A stretch of 64,000 bases of DNA from an uncultured Poribacteria bacterium (lineage in GTDB: Bacteria; Poribacteria; WGA-4E; WGA-3G), in contig OX638316.1 of the NCBI GenBank assembly GCA_951812525.1, positions 4,644,506 to 4,708,505 of the forward strand. Direction: 5' to 3'. The notes under the pieces were generated by a model. It was not told the DNA's origin and searched no databases. It worked only from the letters and a program-made list of their open reading frames with translations. Made by a program: the position numbers and the translations under genes. Below, piece after piece: positions 36,946 to 46,420 of this stretch (positions within the stretch are counted from its first letter, which is position 1; each line of letters starts with the position of its first letter).

Positions 36946-37704
36946 TCACATTAAGCGTGCTGTAAAATTAACACGATCCGAAGAGCGGTTCCATCGACTG
37001 AAGGTGTACATATCGTAAGCACTCAGCGGTTTGTAACCAGCCTTTTTGAGGAGATCGTTGACGGTAGGCACTTCAAAGATTCGCTGCTGATGTACTTCCT
37101 CATAGCGCCGGAATAATTCGCCTTCACGAATAAAAAAGGTGAGTACTGTCCGGCACATTTTGCTGTGATAGAGGTAGTTATTTTTCCAGATGTAGGTATA
37201 GTCCTCATGGTTTGCGGCGAATGTTTTGTTGTGAAAATGCTCAACGATGTTGCGCTCAGTAGTCACGTCAAAAATAAACAAACCGTCTGGCTCGAGGTGC
37301 TGAGCAACAGATTCAAAGACGCTGCTTAATTCGTCTTCATCATAGGCATAGTTGATGCTATCATAGGTGCAGAGGATTGCGTCAAACCGTTGGTTCAATT
37401 GAAAATCGCGCATATCGCCGTGGTGTAATTCAATATCAAGATCGTGCTCTGCCGCCTTTTCCTTAGCGATTTCCAACATGCCGACTGCCCGGTCAACGCC
37501 TGTCATCTTATAGCCTTTTAGTGCCAGTTGCATAGTCAAAGCACAGGTACCACAAGCCAAATCGAGGACACGGCGCGGTTTACAACCATACTTATCGAAA
37601 AGTGATTGAACGTAATACGTCCAACGTGTATAGTTTACATTCGTCATCATCCGATCATAGGCGTAGGCGAATTTTTCATAAGGGGGCGTTAGGTGTGTTT
37701 GCAT
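36946..37704 (-). CDS. SAM-dependent methyltransferase
   Basis: 252 residues. VLDLACGTCALTMQLALKGYKMTGVDRAVGMLEIAKEKA holds motifs I and II, followed by GDMRDFQL and TYDSINYAYDEDEL. The pattern is that of methyltransferase domain 25 (YcgJ/CypM-like) proteins. The substrate is unknown. It lies 34 bp downstream of a small membrane protein gene on the same strand and converges with the LeuB-like gene. Confidence 0.88.
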   Translation of the reverse strand: MQTHLTPPYEKFAYAYDRMMTNVNYTRWTYYVQSLFDKYGCKPRRVLDLACGTCALTMQLALKGYKMTGVDRAVGMLEIAKEKAAEHDLDIELHHGDMRDFQLNQRFDAILCTYDSINYAYDEDELSSVFESVAQHLEPDGLFIFDVTTERNIVEHFHNKTFAANHEDYTYIWKNNYLYHSKMCRTVLTFFIREGELFRRYEEVHQQRIFEVPTVNDLLKKAGYKPLSAYDMYTFSRWNRSSDRVNFTARLM

Positions 37705-37738
37705 TGTTTAAGTGTCGTTTGCAAAACGATATTGCAAA

Positions 37739-38128
37739 TCACTCGGTTCCTCCTTTAAATCCGACAGAGGCATTCATCATCCGTAGAAGTGTGTTAATCT
37801 CATCAGCATCCCAAACCTCATCTCTGTTAGCTTCTATAGCATAACGACCAACAGCCCTAATTTTTCGGAGGTTGATTTTCCTAGTGAGGAAGCTGAACGG
37901 GAGCTGCATACCAGCGGTTTTGACTCGATCAAAGGTAGCCTCAATGTCGTACCGATCCACACCCTCTGGTGCCTGTCGAATCAGTGCGTCTTTTACCATG
38001 TCCGTGCCGAAACCGAATAATTCTTTGATAATAAACCATTGCAAAACCGCAAGGCATACTGTGAGGATTAAGAGAATCGTCAAGCCTTTGACGGCGTGTC
38101 GTTTCCATTTCCCGTTCTGGGCAGTCAT
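37739..38128 (-). CDS. Small membrane protein of unknown function
   Basis: 129 residues with one N-terminal membrane helix (about 15-35, GLTILLILTVCLAVLQWFII) and a short soluble domain rich in charged residues (YDIEATFDRVKTAGMQLPFSFLTRKINL). GGAGG lies nine bases before the ATG, so expression is well supported. No family recognised. Confidence 0.75.
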   Translation of the reverse strand: MTAQNGKWKRHAVKGLTILLILTVCLAVLQWFIIKELFGFGTDMVKDALIRQAPEGVDRYDIEATFDRVKTAGMQLPFSFLTRKINLRKIRAVGRYAIEANRDEVWDADEINTLLRMMNASVGFKGGTE

Positions 38129-38215
38129 ACTCGATTACCTCCGGGCTGGATTCTATATCTAACGCTTATATTAGCACGTTACACGGATGTCGTCAATAGA
38201 TTTTTCCACGAAATT

Positions 38216-38438
38216 AGGATCATTCAGTTTTCCAATAATTTATATCCAGACGCCCGGATTTCGTCTGGGAATAGACGAAATTTTGCCCACACGCGGCAAA
38301 ATTTGTCTTTGCTTTACATTTCCATTCCTTGTATTACATTCTTGTTCGGGACAAGGCACATAACCCGAATAAATTCGGGCATCCATCAACAGGAATCCTT
38401 CACATAGGTAAACTTATTTCTTAAAATTAAATGACCCT
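38216..38438. mobile_element. Inverted-repeat element A (MITE-like)
   Basis: Ends AGGATCATTCAGTTTT and AAAATTAAATGACCCT are inverse complements with three mismatches. The 223-bp interior has nested hairpins (CCCGAAT/ATTCGGG, CTTGT/ACAAG, AAATTTTGCC/GGCAAAATTT) and no ORF. Three related elements share these ends. Lies upstream of ychF. Confidence 0.75.
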
Positions 38439-38488
38439 ACACGGAATATGTGGTATTCAATTTTCGGTTATAGGCTTATATAGAGACA

Positions 38489-39583
38489 ATGAAAATAGGT
38501 ATCGTTGGCAGACCGCAGGTTGGAAAAACGACAGTCTTTAACACATTAGCCCAATCCAATGCAGAAATTGGGGGCTACACAACCCGTGGACAGGTAAACC
38601 TCAGTACTACCAATATCCCAGATGAACGTTTGGAGCAGCTGTCACAGATATTGCCATCTAAGAAAACAACGCCTGCTACAATTGACTATGTAGACGTTGC
38701 TGGGGTAACCAAATCCGATGTGGAACAATCGGAATTAGACTCTGGAACGCTCGCGGCACTCCGTACAGTTGATGCCCTCGCACATGTTGTTAGACTTTTT
38801 GAAGATGAAGCGGTGCCACACGTCGATGGTAGCGTTGATGCGGAACGCGATATTGAGAGCGTTTCCGTTGAGTTCGCATTCGCAGATTTGCAGATTGTTG
38901 AAGGTAGACTTACGCGACTCCGCAAGCAATACCAAAGCCAGAAACTACCAGAACAGCAGAGCGAAATTCGGATTTTAGAAATGTGTCAGCAAACCTTGGA
39001 AGCGGGGAAGCCGCTGCGTGTCCTTGAACTATCTGCCAATGAAGAGAAACTGATACGAGGTTACGGGTTCTTGACGCAGAAGCCGTTGTTGCTGGTGTGC
39101 AATATCAGTGAAACACAACTTGAGGCAGCTGAAGATATTCTTGACGGCTTTAGGAAATATGAAGCAACACCACAAACGGCAGTCATTGTGCTGGCGGCAC
39201 AGTTAGAGATGGAACTCTCACAACTCGATGCGGCAGATGCAGAGGTTTTCATGGAAGAACTAGGATTGCGCGAATCAGCTTTAGAGCGGTTCATTCAAAC
39301 GTCGTATCAGCTGTTGGGATTGCTCACGTTCTTTACAATTAATGCAGCAGAATCGCGGGCATGGACCCTGCCAGCAGGACAAACTGCTGTTGACGCAGCC
39401 GGTCGTATTCACACGGATTTCGCGAACGCTTTCATCCGTTCAGAGACGATTAATTGGGAGGACTTGATTGCCTGCGGAAGTTACCCTGAAGCGCGAAGCA
39501 GAGGCTTGCTGAGATCCGAGGGTAAAACCTATCAAGTTCAAGAGGGTGATGTCCTACTCATCTTAGCGAACCCTACTAACTAA
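38489..39583 (+). CDS. ychF: YchF/OLA1-type ATPase
   Basis: 364 residues. An Obg-related P-loop NTPase: [20 protein letters not shown] (Walker [10 protein letters not shown]), DVAGVTK, and NISE in the G4 position instead of NKxD, as in YchF proteins that prefer ATP. The C-terminal TGS domain reads [48 protein letters not shown]. YchF binds ribosomes and affects translation and oxidative stress. Upstream is inverted-repeat element A; the ribosome binding site is weak. Confidence 0.95.
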   Translation: MKIGIVGRPQVGKTTVFNTLAQSNAEIGGYTTRGQVNLSTTNIPDERLEQLSQILPSKKTTPATIDYVDVAGVTKSDVEQSELDSGTLAALRTVDALAHVVRLFEDEAVPHVDGSVDAERDIESVSVEFAFADLQIVEGRLTRLRKQYQSQKLPEQQSEIRILEMCQQTLEAGKPLRVLELSANEEKLIRGYGFLTQKPLLLVCNISETQLEAAEDILDGFRKYEATPQTAVIVLAAQLEMELSQLDAADAEVFMEELGLRESALERFIQTSYQLLGLLTFFTINAAESRAWTLPAGQTAVDAAGRIHTDFANAFIRSETINWEDLIACGSYPEARSRGLLRSEGKTYQVQEGDVLLILANPTN

Positions 39584-39603
39584 CCTAAGTTGCCACCGTG
39601 TAG

Positions 39604-39622
39604 CATAACCTGTTAGGTTGTG
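39604..39622. repeat. CTGTTAG-family hairpin
   Basis: CATAACCTGTTAGGTTGTG: stem around an invariant CTGTTAG. Sister copies at 53271, 61128, 61195 and (inverted) 61224. Confidence 0.65.
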
Positions 39623-39732
39623 CATCTTTGTGCCGAAAATGACAAGGAACACGCCAAACTTTTCGCAAAAATGAACGCTTCTCGCTGAAAAATAGGGTTC
39701 GTGACCTAAAATCACGTATGTAGCAAGTTGGG

Positions 39733-40383
39733 TTAACTAAGCGTCTGGTCTCGCAAATCCGCAATCGCCTCCATTATTTGATTGCCCATCTGCTGATACA
39801 TTTCACGCCTTGTCTCGAATTCCTTGGTAGTCAGTTCAAGAGGCTCACCAAAAGTGACAGTGAGTTTAGCTCGGCGCAAGCGTTTACTGTTGCGTGGCAG
39901 CACACGTTCAGCACCACTGTGAAAAACAGGAATAGTCGGCACACCGGCACGGTGTGCGATAAAACATGCACCGTCCCGCGCCTTACCTAATGTCCCATCA
40001 ACACTACGGGTGCCTTCTGGAAATATAAGCACGGCGTTCCCATCTTTCAAAAGAGAAATTGTCTTCCGCAATGCGCCTAAGTCCGGCGCACCTCTATTTA
40101 CAGGATAGGCGTTAAAGACTGCTATGAGTTTCCCCAAACCGGGAATGTCAAAAGCGTTACTCCGCGCCATGTAATGTATCTCACGATTGGCAGCGGAACC
40201 TACAATCACAGGATCAAGGAAACTGACGTGATTTGAAAGGAACAACACACCGCCTTCTTTCGGAATATTATTAACACCTTGTGCCTCAAGGCGTCCTACA
40301 GTTTTACAGAAAAGGCTCGTAAGTCGATGCCCCCATCGGTAGATTGGACGGGGTGTCCAGAATTGATTATTGGTATACCACAT
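39733..40383 (-). CDS. plsC: 1-acyl-sn-glycerol-3-phosphate acyltransferase
   Basis: 216 residues. The acyltransferase signature NHVSFLDPVIVG (His 52, Asp 57, the HX4D pair), VNRG and FPEGTRS (121-127) are present, with a C-terminal FGEPLE. Transfers an acyl chain to lysophosphatidate in phospholipid synthesis. It is downstream of cmk, with two REP-like hairpins in the gap; the start has no strong binding site. Confidence 0.93.
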   Translation of the reverse strand: MWYTNNQFWTPRPIYRWGHRLTSLFCKTVGRLEAQGVNNIPKEGGVLFLSNHVSFLDPVIVGSAANREIHYMARSNAFDIPGLGKLIAVFNAYPVNRGAPDLGALRKTISLLKDGNAVLIFPEGTRSVDGTLGKARDGACFIAHRAGVPTIPVFHSGAERVLPRNSKRLRRAKLTVTFGEPLELTTKEFETRREMYQQMGNQIMEAIADLRDQTLS

Positions 40384-40389
40384 AAAAAT

Positions 40390-40441
40390 CGGGGTTATAA
40401 ACCCCGCCTACCTTATTGTCGGGGTTACAAACCCCTCCTAC
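40390..40441 (-). repeat. Two adjacent REP-like hairpins
   Basis: Minus-strand GTAGG leads begin each copy (40390-40411 and 40420-40441): stems CGGGGTT/AACCCCG and GGGGTT/AACCCC. They fill the cmk-plsC gap almost exactly. Confidence 0.7.
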
Positions 40442-40442
40442 A

Positions 40443-41117
40443 TTACTGCTCGTTTTCACACACATGTGCAATAATTAGATCAACCACTTCGTCAATTGTC
40501 TTACGGGTTGTATTGACGATAATCGCATCGTCAGCGGTGCGAAGGGGACTGTGTTCCCGCGTTGTATCTTTTTCATCGCGTGCGGTGATCTCTGCTTCAA
40601 CCGCTGCTAAGGTTGTATCCACATTTTGTGCCTGAAGATCGGCGAGTCTACGCCTTGCCCGTTCTGTCACAGAGGCATCAAGGTAAAACTTGAAATCGGC
40701 ATTGGGAAAGACAATGGTGGTTAAATCCCGTCCTTCAGCGATGATGCTTCCTTCTGCACCGATTCGCTGTTGATGCTTGACAATCTCATGACGAATCTCT
40801 GGTACTTTAGCAACATCCGCAACGAGTCTGTTGACTGCTGGTGTGCGGATCTGGACAGACACATCTTCTGCATTGAGCAAAATCGTTTTGCCGTTATCCG
40901 TAAATTCAATATGACAGGCTTTAACCTGCTCAATCAGTTTGGGACTATCCGCTGGCAGTTCATCGGATATTGCCAATAAAGTTACGGCTCGGTACATCGC
41001 GCCGGAATCGAGATAAAGCAATTCGAGTTTTTCTGCGACGCGTCGAGCCACCGTGCTTTTCCCAGACCCGGCGGGTCCATCCATCGCAATCGTTACCTGA
41101 GATCCAATTTTTTTCAT
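40443..41117 (-). CDS. cmk: Cytidylate kinase
   Basis: 224 residues. IAMDGPAGSGKSTVARRVAEKL is the nucleotide-binding loop, followed by YLDSGAMYRAVTLLA and EGRDLTTIVFPNADFKFYLDASVTERARRR. It phosphorylates CMP and dCMP. AAGGAGG lies upstream of the ATG, 8 bp after tyrA. Confidence 0.97.
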   Translation of the reverse strand: MKKIGSQVTIAMDGPAGSGKSTVARRVAEKLELLYLDSGAMYRAVTLLAISDELPADSPKLIEQVKACHIEFTDNGKTILLNAEDVSVQIRTPAVNRLVADVAKVPEIRHEIVKHQQRIGAEGSIIAEGRDLTTIVFPNADFKFYLDASVTERARRRLADLQAQNVDTTLAAVEAEITARDEKDTTREHSPLRTADDAIIVNTTRKTIDEVVDLIIAHVCENEQ

Positions 41118-41125
41118 GAGCCTCC

Positions 41126-42022
41126 TTACATTTCTCTGCGTTTTTTAACTACAGCCCGTGCTTCCACAAGCAGGCGTTCAATTTCAACAAGATTATCTGT
41201 TTGCAGTAGGGTTTTGAATTCTATTAAATTTGCAACGATGTCATCAATTAATGATAAAAGGACATCACTGTTTTGTGTAAAAATCCCGGTCCATAAGTCT
41301 GGTGAACCGGCGGCGATGCGAGTGGAATCTCGAAAGCCTGTTGCCGCAAAATCTAACGCTTTGCCATCGTCTGCTTCGACATTCGCAACGGTATTCGTGA
41401 GTATACTCGCTATGAGGTGCGGTAAGTGGCTTGCGGCACCGATGAGTTGATCATGTATTTCAGGGGAAAGGAGATATGGGATTGCACCGACAAATTCCCA
41501 CAAATTTTTAACCCACGCCAAGGCATCTGGATCCGTGTTTTCTGTTGGTGTCAAAATACATTTTGCGTTTTCAAAAAGGGTTTCGCGTGCGGCACTCACA
41601 CCGGTCTCGTGAGATCCTGCCATTGGGTGTCCGCCTACAAAAGAAAAGGCACCCGAACCGTGTGCCTGTAGGTATTCCTCAACTGATCTGACTAACACAG
41701 ACTTTGTGCTACCCGCATCCGTCAATACGATGCGATCCCGCTGTGGATCAACTGATTCAACGATATGTTGTACCAACATCGGAATTAATTCAACAGGCGT
41801 GCAGATTACAACAAGGTCGCTCCCGCGAATACCTTCTGCGACCTCTGTTGTCACGGTATCAACGGCATCACAAGCAAGTGCGTTTTCAAGTCTACCGATG
41901 TTCCGTCCTAATCCGACACGTTCCCCCTGAAATCCGTTCTTTTTGAGTGCGAGCCCAAGCGAACCGCCGATTAATCCGACACCCCATATTGTAATCCGGC
42001 GAAGCTGTTGTATTTTTGGCAT
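41126..42022 (-). CDS. tyrA: Prephenate dehydrogenase
   Basis: 298 residues. ITIWGVGLIGGSLGLALKKNGF is the NAD loop, followed by GHPMAGSHETGVSAARETLFENAKCILTP and HLPHLIASILTN. Converts prephenate to 4-hydroxyphenylpyruvate for tyrosine. The ATG at 42022 is preferred over a TTG seven codons upstream. Followed by cmk and plsC in one minus-strand run. Confidence 0.93.
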   Translation of the reverse strand: MPKIQQLRRITIWGVGLIGGSLGLALKKNGFQGERVGLGRNIGRLENALACDAVDTVTTEVAEGIRGSDLVVICTPVELIPMLVQHIVESVDPQRDRIVLTDAGSTKSVLVRSVEEYLQAHGSGAFSFVGGHPMAGSHETGVSAARETLFENAKCILTPTENTDPDALAWVKNLWEFVGAIPYLLSPEIHDQLIGAASHLPHLIASILTNTVANVEADDGKALDFAATGFRDSTRIAAGSPDLWTGIFTQNSDVLLSLIDDIVANLIEFKTLLQTDNLVEIERLLVEARAVVKKRREM

Positions 42023-42137
42023 AAAAGTCCCGGTAACCTTCAATCTGCGAACATATCGCGGTATACTTCATGGATAGAAGTTTATTATATTTTAGGAGAT
42101 TGAAATATCTTTGTCAAGTGAAAAGCTGACACTCAAT

Positions 42138-42277
42138 AGGGTCATTCAGTTTTCCAATAATTTATATCTGGACGCCCGAACTTGTTCGGGACAAGGCACG
42201 TAGGCACGGCTTCCTATCCGTGCCGGAACCGAGAAAAAAGATTCCGAACCACATAAATTTTTAAAACTAAACCCCCT
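42138..42277. mobile_element. Inverted-repeat element B, short, with an inserted REP-like hairpin
   Basis: The left end AGGGTCATTCAGTTTT is intact; the right end (AAAACTAAACCCCCT) is decayed, so the right border is approximate. The interior holds a GTAGG-led hairpin (42200-42224). Length about 140 bp. Confidence 0.6.
42200..42224 (+). repeat. REP-like hairpin inside element B
   Basis: GTAGGCACGG, loop, CCGTGCC: the stem is nearly identical to that inside element D at 56453. Confidence 0.6.
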
Positions 42278-42321
42278 ATACACTCAACGGGTAGATGCGG
42301 TTTAGAATTATGACGGTTTCC

Positions 42322-44232
42322 TTACCAAATAAAACGATACATCGGCTTTTCGAGAAAGATTCCGAGAAGTCCCCAAAAACTTCCGACCAAGAATTCTCCG
42401 AGAATTAGACCTAAAAAGAATGGGGCAAGGCGCCGGAACGTCTGGATGCCACCGAAGCGCAGAATCGCTAACTTGATGAAGTAACTGATAAAGACCGAAA
42501 ACCAGAAAAAGTTCACCGCCCAAGTCCCTGAAATGGCATACCCGATAGGATACAGGGGCCACCAGAAAAATCGGATCCGCACCAAGGTCAGACCAAACGC
42601 GAACAGAAGCCCGAAGACCATGGCAATCAACGCCGGAATATCTACGGGCATCGGATTCGTCAGCCAACTCTGCGTGCGGTTAAATACAGAACCCGACCAG
42701 ACTTCAACTGCCCCACTTTCATATCCGATATGAAGTGCTCCCCAAAACGCAGCGAAAGGACTCAGCACCATCGCGAGGAGCATAGCGACTGCCATTCTTC
42801 GTGAAGAACTCCGAGAGCGTTCCGCCAATTTGAAGCCTTCTAATTGACAGGGCATTGTATTACCCCGATAGGCACGATTGAAGCAGAAGACAAGCGAAAA
42901 CAGTGCCAGATTTTGACCGCCAATCCGACGCATCCCAAATATCTTAGGAAGTAGGACATCAGGTCCCATAGAGCGGAGGTCGTGAATCGGTGGACCGAGT
43001 TCAGCACGGACACGGGTAATCACTGTTACCGTTGTTAGGTGAATAGCAAAGACGAGGACCGCCACCCAAAAAGACATTCCCGCCATCCACCAAAAGCCAG
43101 TCAGTAGCAGAAATCCACCGATCAACCCCAATACTGCAGTGCGGTAAGAGATCGGATCGTTTGATGTCGCTCTTCCGCCTGTAGACCATGCCTGCCTGAG
43201 AACATCTCGCAGATGGTGGCGTGCACTCCACAACGTCATGCCCAATACGCCGACACAGACACCAAAAGACTGGTCAAAAATGAACGGGAATCCCGGAATC
43301 CGTTGTAAGCCAGCCATACTGCCAAAAATCATCTCGAATTTCCAAAAGATGTAGAAAAACCAGAATGTGAATGAAAGGTCGAGGGGAATGAAATACGCCA
43401 TCCCAATAACAAATGGGAAGAAAACGACGGGTGTCCAGCCAATCGCATTCCACGGTTTTGTCGTAAACAGCGGACGCAAATCATAGAATTCGCCACCGAG
43501 TCCCGGAAAGTTTGGAAACAGAAAATGGAGTCCATTAACGACATCTATCCCACCTGCAATGATTATCCCTACCCATAGTACTTTTGAACGGAAAAAACGT
43601 GCCGTTGTCATTCGATACGGCAACTCGATAATCGGATAACTGAGGCGTTCCACTTCAATCCACTGCCTTCGCAGAATAACATTAATGAAAAATGTCGTAG
43701 AGAGGAGAACAATGATAAACCCACTCCACGCCAGCACAGGTCTCCACCACATTAGAAGATGCGGCTGTAAGTAGAGGCTCGACTCACCAGTAAAATAGAC
43801 AGTCAATTTGTTTTTGTCCATCAAGGCGAGCCAATCTGGCAGATACCGGTGGAAAAGCGTTGCCCATTCATTTTCTTCGGTTGCTAACCATCCCACAGTT
43901 GCGATATTGGTAATGATTACCTCAAAGAGATCGTGTCCACAGATAGCCGAGGCTACAGACAGCATGGCATAGAGTGTCAGTAGTTCACCTTGCGTGAGTG
44001 CTGCGCGCGGTGCGAATCGGTGGAGGAGTGTATTGAAGGCTATGAGGATGACGAGTGCGAAGACGGTATTGAAATAGAGGGACATTGTCGTTGGGAAGCC
44101 TTGATCCCAACGGAGTGATGCGAAGACCCAATAGTTATTGAAGGGAATTAGTGCGAGTCCAAGCCAAATAATCCGCCAACGGATTCTTCGGTGAGATGCA
44201 GACGTAGAAGAGGGAGCGGAGCGTCGCAGCAT
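42322..44232 (-). CDS. Large polytopic membrane protein, DUF6785/DUF6784 type
   Basis: 636 residues with about a dozen membrane segments. Conserved blocks shared with the paralog at 61264-63156: RRQWIEVERLSYPIIELP, LFTTKPWNAIGWTPVVFFPF, RVRAELGPPIHD and FNRAYRGNTMPCQLEGFKLAERS. The family is known from planctomycetes and similar bacteria without an assigned function; a transport role is inference. GTG (44241) and ATG (44232) are both possible starts and the ATG is chosen. It lies alone, between tyrA and the TPR gene. Confidence 0.85.
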   Translation of the reverse strand: MLRRSAPSSTSASHRRIRWRIIWLGLALIPFNNYWVFASLRWDQGFPTTMSLYFNTVFALVILIAFNTLLHRFAPRAALTQGELLTLYAMLSVASAICGHDLFEVIITNIATVGWLATEENEWATLFHRYLPDWLALMDKNKLTVYFTGESSLYLQPHLLMWWRPVLAWSGFIIVLLSTTFFINVILRRQWIEVERLSYPIIELPYRMTTARFFRSKVLWVGIIIAGGIDVVNGLHFLFPNFPGLGGEFYDLRPLFTTKPWNAIGWTPVVFFPFVIGMAYFIPLDLSFTFWFFYIFWKFEMIFGSMAGLQRIPGFPFIFDQSFGVCVGVLGMTLWSARHHLRDVLRQAWSTGGRATSNDPISYRTAVLGLIGGFLLLTGFWWMAGMSFWVAVLVFAIHLTTVTVITRVRAELGPPIHDLRSMGPDVLLPKIFGMRRIGGQNLALFSLVFCFNRAYRGNTMPCQLEGFKLAERSRSSSRRMAVAMLLAMVLSPFAAFWGALHIGYESGAVEVWSGSVFNRTQSWLTNPMPVDIPALIAMVFGLLFAFGLTLVRIRFFWWPLYPIGYAISGTWAVNFFWFSVFISYFIKLAILRFGGIQTFRRLAPFFLGLILGEFLVGSFWGLLGIFLEKPMYRFIW

Positions 44233-44324
44233 ATATGACACCAGTCAGGATGCATGAAATTTTAATCCCAAACGCGCGACGGTATTATACCTCAGAATTG
44301 AACCGCATTCAACAAGTTTTTTTC

Positions 44325-44353
44325 TTGCAAAATCGGTGTAAATTTGGTAAAAT
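44325..44353 (+). promoter_or_regulatory. Possible promoter upstream of the TPR gene
   Basis: TTGCAA (44325-44330), 17-bp spacer, TAAAAT (44348-44353). About 200 bp before the TPR start; the transcript would include the two hairpin modules at 44412-44485. Confidence 0.45.
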
Positions 44354-44411
44354 ACCCCAAGTTGCTACTAACGAATGTTGGATGTTTCAATAAGATTATA
44401 AGGCACTTTTC

Positions 44412-44485
44412 ACACCCCAGAGGGGTGTTATGTCTATAGAAAACCGTATATTTATGTCTCGCACCCCAGAGGGGTGCTATGTCTA
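44412..44485. repeat. Two hairpin-plus-TATGTCTAT modules
   Basis: ACACCCC-AGA-GGGGTGT and GCACCCC-AGA-GGGGTGC, each followed by TATGTCTAT. They match the hairpin module of the 71-bp tandem array at 55924 (TCCC-GGA-GGGA then TTATGTCTATAG). They sit in the 315-bp gap before the TPR gene, which otherwise holds only A/T-rich sequence. Confidence 0.7.
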
Positions 44486-44556
44486 TTAATAGGTGGCAAC
44501 TTGCGTTAAAACAATACTAAAATTAATCCTAAATTAACCCCCTATTTCATAACAAA

Positions 44557-45288
44557 ATGAACACAATAAAAGAGGCACATTATAACCGCGGTATCGCGTA
44601 CCTAGAAGCGAAAGAATATAGTAGAGCAATCCCGGAATTTGAAGCCGCCATAGAACTGGATGCGCATTTTATGGGTGCCTACTGTGCGCTTTGTCGTGCA
44701 TATCTCGAACAGGGTGAACTTGAGAAAGCAGGTATCGCGGTCACCGGCGCACTAAAACTTGATGGAACCCACCAACCGGCGTTGCTGCTCGGTGGCATTA
44801 TAACCGAAGCATACCATGACAAAGGTAAAATCTACTTAGATAATAATCGTTACGTTGAAGCCGTTGCGGCATTCCAAAACGCTATAGACTTTGACGCAGA
44901 TTTAGGGGATAGTCCGCAGATTTTTCATACAGAAAACACGCATATCCACGTTCACCTCGGTGCCGCCTACATTGGCATGAAACTATATCAGAACGCAATC
45001 GACGCACTGCAGAACGCAATAGCGATTGACCCAGATCTTGTCGACGCACACTATCACCTCGGCAACGCTTACGTAGAACAAGGAGCGTTTGACGAAGCGA
45101 TACCGCATCTTAAACGTGCAATAGCGATTGCCCCTAACCTCAAGCGTGCACACTACAACCTTGCGCGTGCCTACCAAGAATCAGGTAATTTGGAAGCGGC
45201 ATCAGATGCCATCACAGAAACATTAAGGATAGATCCCAATTACGAACGTGCCCATGAACTTGTAGCAGCGATAAAGCGAGCAGATTAG
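44557..45288 (+). CDS. Tetratricopeptide repeat protein
   Basis: 243 residues made almost wholly of about six TPR units (for example AHYNRGIAYLEAKEYSRAIPEFEAAIELD; VDAHYHLGNAYVEQGAFDEAIPHLKRAI). No signal peptide or other domain, so a cytoplasmic protein-protein scaffold. No clear ribosome binding site before the ATG, in an A/T-rich leader carrying two hairpin modules. Confidence 0.88.
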   Translation: MNTIKEAHYNRGIAYLEAKEYSRAIPEFEAAIELDAHFMGAYCALCRAYLEQGELEKAGIAVTGALKLDGTHQPALLLGGIITEAYHDKGKIYLDNNRYVEAVAAFQNAIDFDADLGDSPQIFHTENTHIHVHLGAAYIGMKLYQNAIDALQNAIAIDPDLVDAHYHLGNAYVEQGAFDEAIPHLKRAIAIAPNLKRAHYNLARAYQESGNLEAASDAITETLRIDPNYERAHELVAAIKRAD

Positions 45289-45315
45289 AGGTTATCACTC
45301 ACCTAAGTACACAAA

Positions 45316-45355
45316 ACAGCGGCATCGCGCGAAACCGTCCGCGCAATACCGCTGT
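45316..45355. terminator. Long hairpin between convergent TPR and ferredoxin reductase genes
   Basis: ACAGCGG...GCGCG pairs with CGCGC...CCGCTGT, giving about 14 bp with single mismatches and an 8-nt loop. A likely bidirectional terminator. Confidence 0.65.
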
Positions 45356-45393
45356 CCAAGTAACTCTTTCTATAAGCGTGGATTTCTACACCA

Positions 45394-46170
45394 CTATTCT
45401 TCTTTAATCACAAAGAATTTTTCTTCCTTAATCCGTTCTTCAGGGAAACGTGCACGCGCCCAGATCTCTTTTGCGTTTTCAATCATTTGTGGATGTCCGC
45501 ACGCATAAACGACTGCATTCGTGTGGTCCATACCGAGTTGAGCACCGTACATGCGAATCAGATCTTCGGCACGTCCACTTTCGCCTTCCCATTCCGGGTC
45601 CTCCCACGGACGGCTCACTGTCGGGACAAATGTAAACCATTCTTCCTGCGCATCGAGCTCGTTGAGTTCATCCATGTAATACCCAAGTTCCCACGAACGG
45701 CTCGCACCGATGATCGCCAACATCTGATGTGGACTCGCTTTGCCCTGTTCTTGCTCAATTTTTTGTGTTCGCGCGATACTAATATACGGCGCAGCGCCTG
45801 TGACAGTACCTGCCATGACATGACGAGTCATACCGCTTTCGGTGTCCAGCACAAATCGTCCAACGAGACGATCACGGATAAACACACTGTCTCCCAATTT
45901 CAGTTCCCAAAACAGCGGGGTTGTTACACCCTCTGGCACCAATTCCACGAAAACCTCCATAAACGGCTCGTGGGGTGAGGAGACGATGGAATATGGACGT
46001 TGAACGATCTTTTCGCCAACTTGAAAACCGATTGTAGCGTATTGCCCGGGTATAAATGGCAATTGCTTATCAACACGGAATTTGAACGCCGCTAAATCCT
46101 CAGCAAAGTCCTCGCGTTCAATCAGTTCGCCTTTACAATATTGCGCTCTGGAGCGTCTTCTTCTTCCCAT
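45394..46170 (-). CDS. Ferredoxin--NADP reductase-like flavoprotein
   Basis: 258 residues. RPYSIVSSP binds FAD; GTVTGAAPYIS is the nucleotide-binding loop; VVYACGHPQMIENAKEIW and the acidic C-terminus resemble bacterial Fpr/FNR. The aromatic C-terminal residue seen in plant-type enzymes is absent. The ATG at 46170 gives the start GRRRRSRAQY; a TTG five codons earlier is the alternative. It stands alone between two hairpin-containing gaps. Confidence 0.88.
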   Translation of the reverse strand: MGRRRRSRAQYCKGELIEREDFAEDLAAFKFRVDKQLPFIPGQYATIGFQVGEKIVQRPYSIVSSPHEPFMEVFVELVPEGVTTPLFWELKLGDSVFIRDRLVGRFVLDTESGMTRHVMAGTVTGAAPYISIARTQKIEQEQGKASPHQMLAIIGASRSWELGYYMDELNELDAQEEWFTFVPTVSRPWEDPEWEGESGRAEDLIRMYGAQLGMDHTNAVVYACGHPQMIENAKEIWARARFPEERIKEEKFFVIKEE

Positions 46171-46380
46171 AATTTTTCCCTTCAAATTTTCTATAGCAAG
46201 GTCAGCCCCTTCCGAAAGTCCTTTCCAGTAACAGGAGAGAACCCGGACAGCGACCCCAGCGTTGTAAACTACGCCGAAAAGAAAATGATAGAATTTTGAT
46301 TATCGTTTTTATACATTATACCATAATGAAAAATGAGAGCAAGTTTTTTATGCGGGTTTCATTTTCCGGCGAGAAAGTCA

Positions 46381-46399
46381 GGGTACAAACCCCTCCTAC
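46381..46399 (-). repeat. REP-like hairpin, degenerate
   Basis: Minus strand GTAGGAGGGGTTTGTACCC: GTAGG lead, partial stem. Confidence 0.5.
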
Positions 46400-46420
46400 A
46401 GAGGTCAGCCGAAAATGAAA

